Positions 8,855 through 9,531 of a stretch of 9,531 nucleotides of DNA are shown one piece after another. How positions within the stretch are numbered: position 1 is the first letter of the stretch; the number at the start of each line of letters is the position of its first letter. The translations under genes and the position numbers were made by a program. The notes under the pieces were generated by a model. That model was given only the letters and a program-made list of their open reading frames with translations. It was not told the DNA's origin and did not search any database. This stretch comes from Pirellulaceae bacterium (lineage in GTDB: Bacteria; Planctomycetota; Planctomycetia; Pirellulales; Pirellulaceae): positions 1 to 9,531 of the forward strand of contig JADLDX010000360.1 in NCBI GenBank assembly GCA_020846515.1. The letters are read 5' to 3'.

Positions 8855-8910
8855 TTGATCGGCAGAGTTCCGGTTGGACTGGACCCCAAGTAGAGCAAAG
8901 TTTTATCGAC

Positions 8911-8927
8911 GAGCCGCTGGTCGGCTC
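8911..8927 (+). promoter_or_regulatory. Hairpin 3 just upstream of the coxA ribosome-binding site
   Basis: GAGCCG (8911-8916) and CGGCTC (8922-8927) form a perfect GC-rich 6-base-pair stem with a 5-base loop, ending 11 bases before the GAGG at 8939-8942. Its position could affect coxA translation initiation (inference). Confidence 0.4.
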
Positions 8928-8938
8928 ACTTACCATAC

Positions 8939-8942
8939 GAGG
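8939..8942 (+). promoter_or_regulatory. Ribosome-binding site of coxA (GAGG)
   Basis: GAGG lies six bases before the ATG at 8949. This is the best-spaced Shine-Dalgarno in the window and fixes the coxA start; most other genes here have weak or overlapping initiation signals. Confidence 0.6.
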
Positions 8943-8948
8943 TTTGAA

Positions 8949-9531
8949 ATGAGCGCAGTCGCAACACCTGCAGGCGCAGCGCACGCACATGCACACTCGC
9001 CTGAGACGAATTACCTGAACGTCACCAAGGGCTTTTTGTCGTGGGCATTGACCCTGGACCACAAACGCATCGGCTTGATGTACTTGGCTGGTGTGTTGAC
9101 CAGCTTTTTCGTGGGTGGTTTGCTGGCACTGGCGATTCGCGCCGAACTGTGGACGCCTGGCGAGCACTTCATGTCGAACAAGGTGTACAACCAAGTGTTC
9201 ACGCTTCACGGCGCGATCATGGTGTTCTTGTTTATTATTCCCAGTGTGCCAGCGGCTTTAGGCAATTTCTTGGTGCCCGTCATGTTGGGTGCTAAAGACG
9301 TAGCCTTCCCGCGGCTGAACTTGGGCAGTTTTTACCTGTGGGTCACTGGAGCGATTTTCTTTATTGCTTCACTGCTGTTAACCGGTTTGGATACTGGCTG
9401 GACCTTCTACACACCCTACAGTACGACTACTGAAGCGCAGGGCGCGGTGGTGTTCGCGACGATGGGCGTGTTCATTCTTGGATTCAGTTCGATTTTCACC
9501 GGTCTGAACTTTATCGTGACCATTATCACGA
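8949..9531 (+). CDS. coxA: Cytochrome c oxidase subunit I (N-terminal 194 residues, truncated by the window end)
   Basis: The frame runs open from ATG 8949 to the window edge. An Ala/His-rich start (AAHAHAHS, 10-17) precedes the conserved subunit I beginning: [12 protein letters not shown] (35-46), [10 protein letters not shown] (84-93) with H87 as the low-spin heme ligand, and [20 protein letters not shown] (104-123). By family alignment, N106, D117 and N124 correspond to the D-channel residues of A-family oxidases (N121, D132 and N139 in Rhodobacter sphaeroides), so the proton-entry channel looks intact in the visible part. [16 protein letters not shown] (146-161) is also typical. The protein reduces oxygen at heme a3-CuB and pumps protons; the CuB histidines, the Tyr-His crosslink and the K-channel lie beyond the window. 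It follows coxB after a 184-base hairpin-rich gap. Confidence 0.96.
   Translation, partial: MSAVATPAGAAHAHAHSPETNYLNVTKGFLSWALTLDHKRIGLMYLAGVLTSFFVGGLLALAIRAELWTPGEHFMSNKVYNQVFTLHGAIMVFLFIIPSVPAALGNFLVPVMLGAKDVAFPRLNLGSFYLWVTGAIFFIASLLLTGLDTGWTFYTPYSTTTEAQGAVVFATMGVFILGFSSIFTGLNFIVTIIT

Noticed and set aside
8874..8906. Possible promoter TTGGAC ... TTTTAT before coxA
   Set aside because: The spacer is 21 bases and the -10-like box is poor, so the match is not better than expected by chance.
8295..9209. Long minus-strand open frame (304 codons) across coxB, the gap and coxA
   Set aside because: It is antisense to two strongly conserved proteins, its translation is Ser/Arg/His/Cys-rich without any domain, and the opposite strand explains the sequence.

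Overview
The window is one co-directional (+ strand) respiratory gene cluster encoding an alternative complex III (ACIII, a quinol:electron-acceptor oxidoreductase) followed by its terminal oxidase, a cytochrome-c-fused aa3-type (caa3-like) oxidase. Gene content and style (ACIII joined to caa3, a D–E subunit fusion, a Sco protein with a C-terminal membrane anchor, moderate GC, weak Shine-Dalgarno sequences) suggest a planctomycete, probably Pirellulales-like. That taxonomic call is inference; nothing here proves it.

Layout: 1-1668 is the C-terminal part of ActB (end of the molybdopterin-enzyme-like domain plus the four-cluster ferredoxin domain). 1652-3148 is ActC (NrfD-type quinol-binding membrane subunit), overlapping actB by 17 bases. 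3121-3191 is a degenerate heptamer repeat array that runs through the actC stop codon to just before the next gene. 3197-4750 is a single gene fusing ActD (DUF3341, two membrane helices) to the monoheme cytochrome ActE. 4842-6074 is ActF (second NrfD-like membrane subunit). 6192-6563 is a small single-helix membrane protein of unknown function. 6645-7766 is a Sco/SenC copper-delivery protein with an extra C-terminal helix and long polar tail. 7763-8764 is CoxB with a CuA site and a fused cytochrome c. 8949-9531 is the start of CoxA, which runs off the window. Upstream, ActA (multiheme cytochrome) and the N-terminal half of ActB would be expected.

How the genes work together: ActC (and perhaps ActF) handles quinol and the membrane domain. 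Electrons pass through the ActB iron-sulfur clusters and the ActA/ActE hemes to the cytochrome domain on CoxB, then to CuA and the CoxA heme a/heme a3-CuB centre. The Sco protein is expected to metallate CuA, and its gene overlaps coxB by ATGA. No gap longer than 300 bases exists. The longest gap (8765-8948) holds three inverted repeats ahead of coxA, and the actF/small-gene gap holds another hairpin and a palindrome.

I see no CRISPR array, mobile element, RNA gene or unknown defence-type system. The unusual items are the ActD-ActE fusion with loss of the usual lipoprotein anchor, the heptamer array invading the actC terminus, the uncharacterised small membrane protein, the hairpin-rich coxA leader, and a GGTTAGGT octamer shared by two intergenic inverted repeats.
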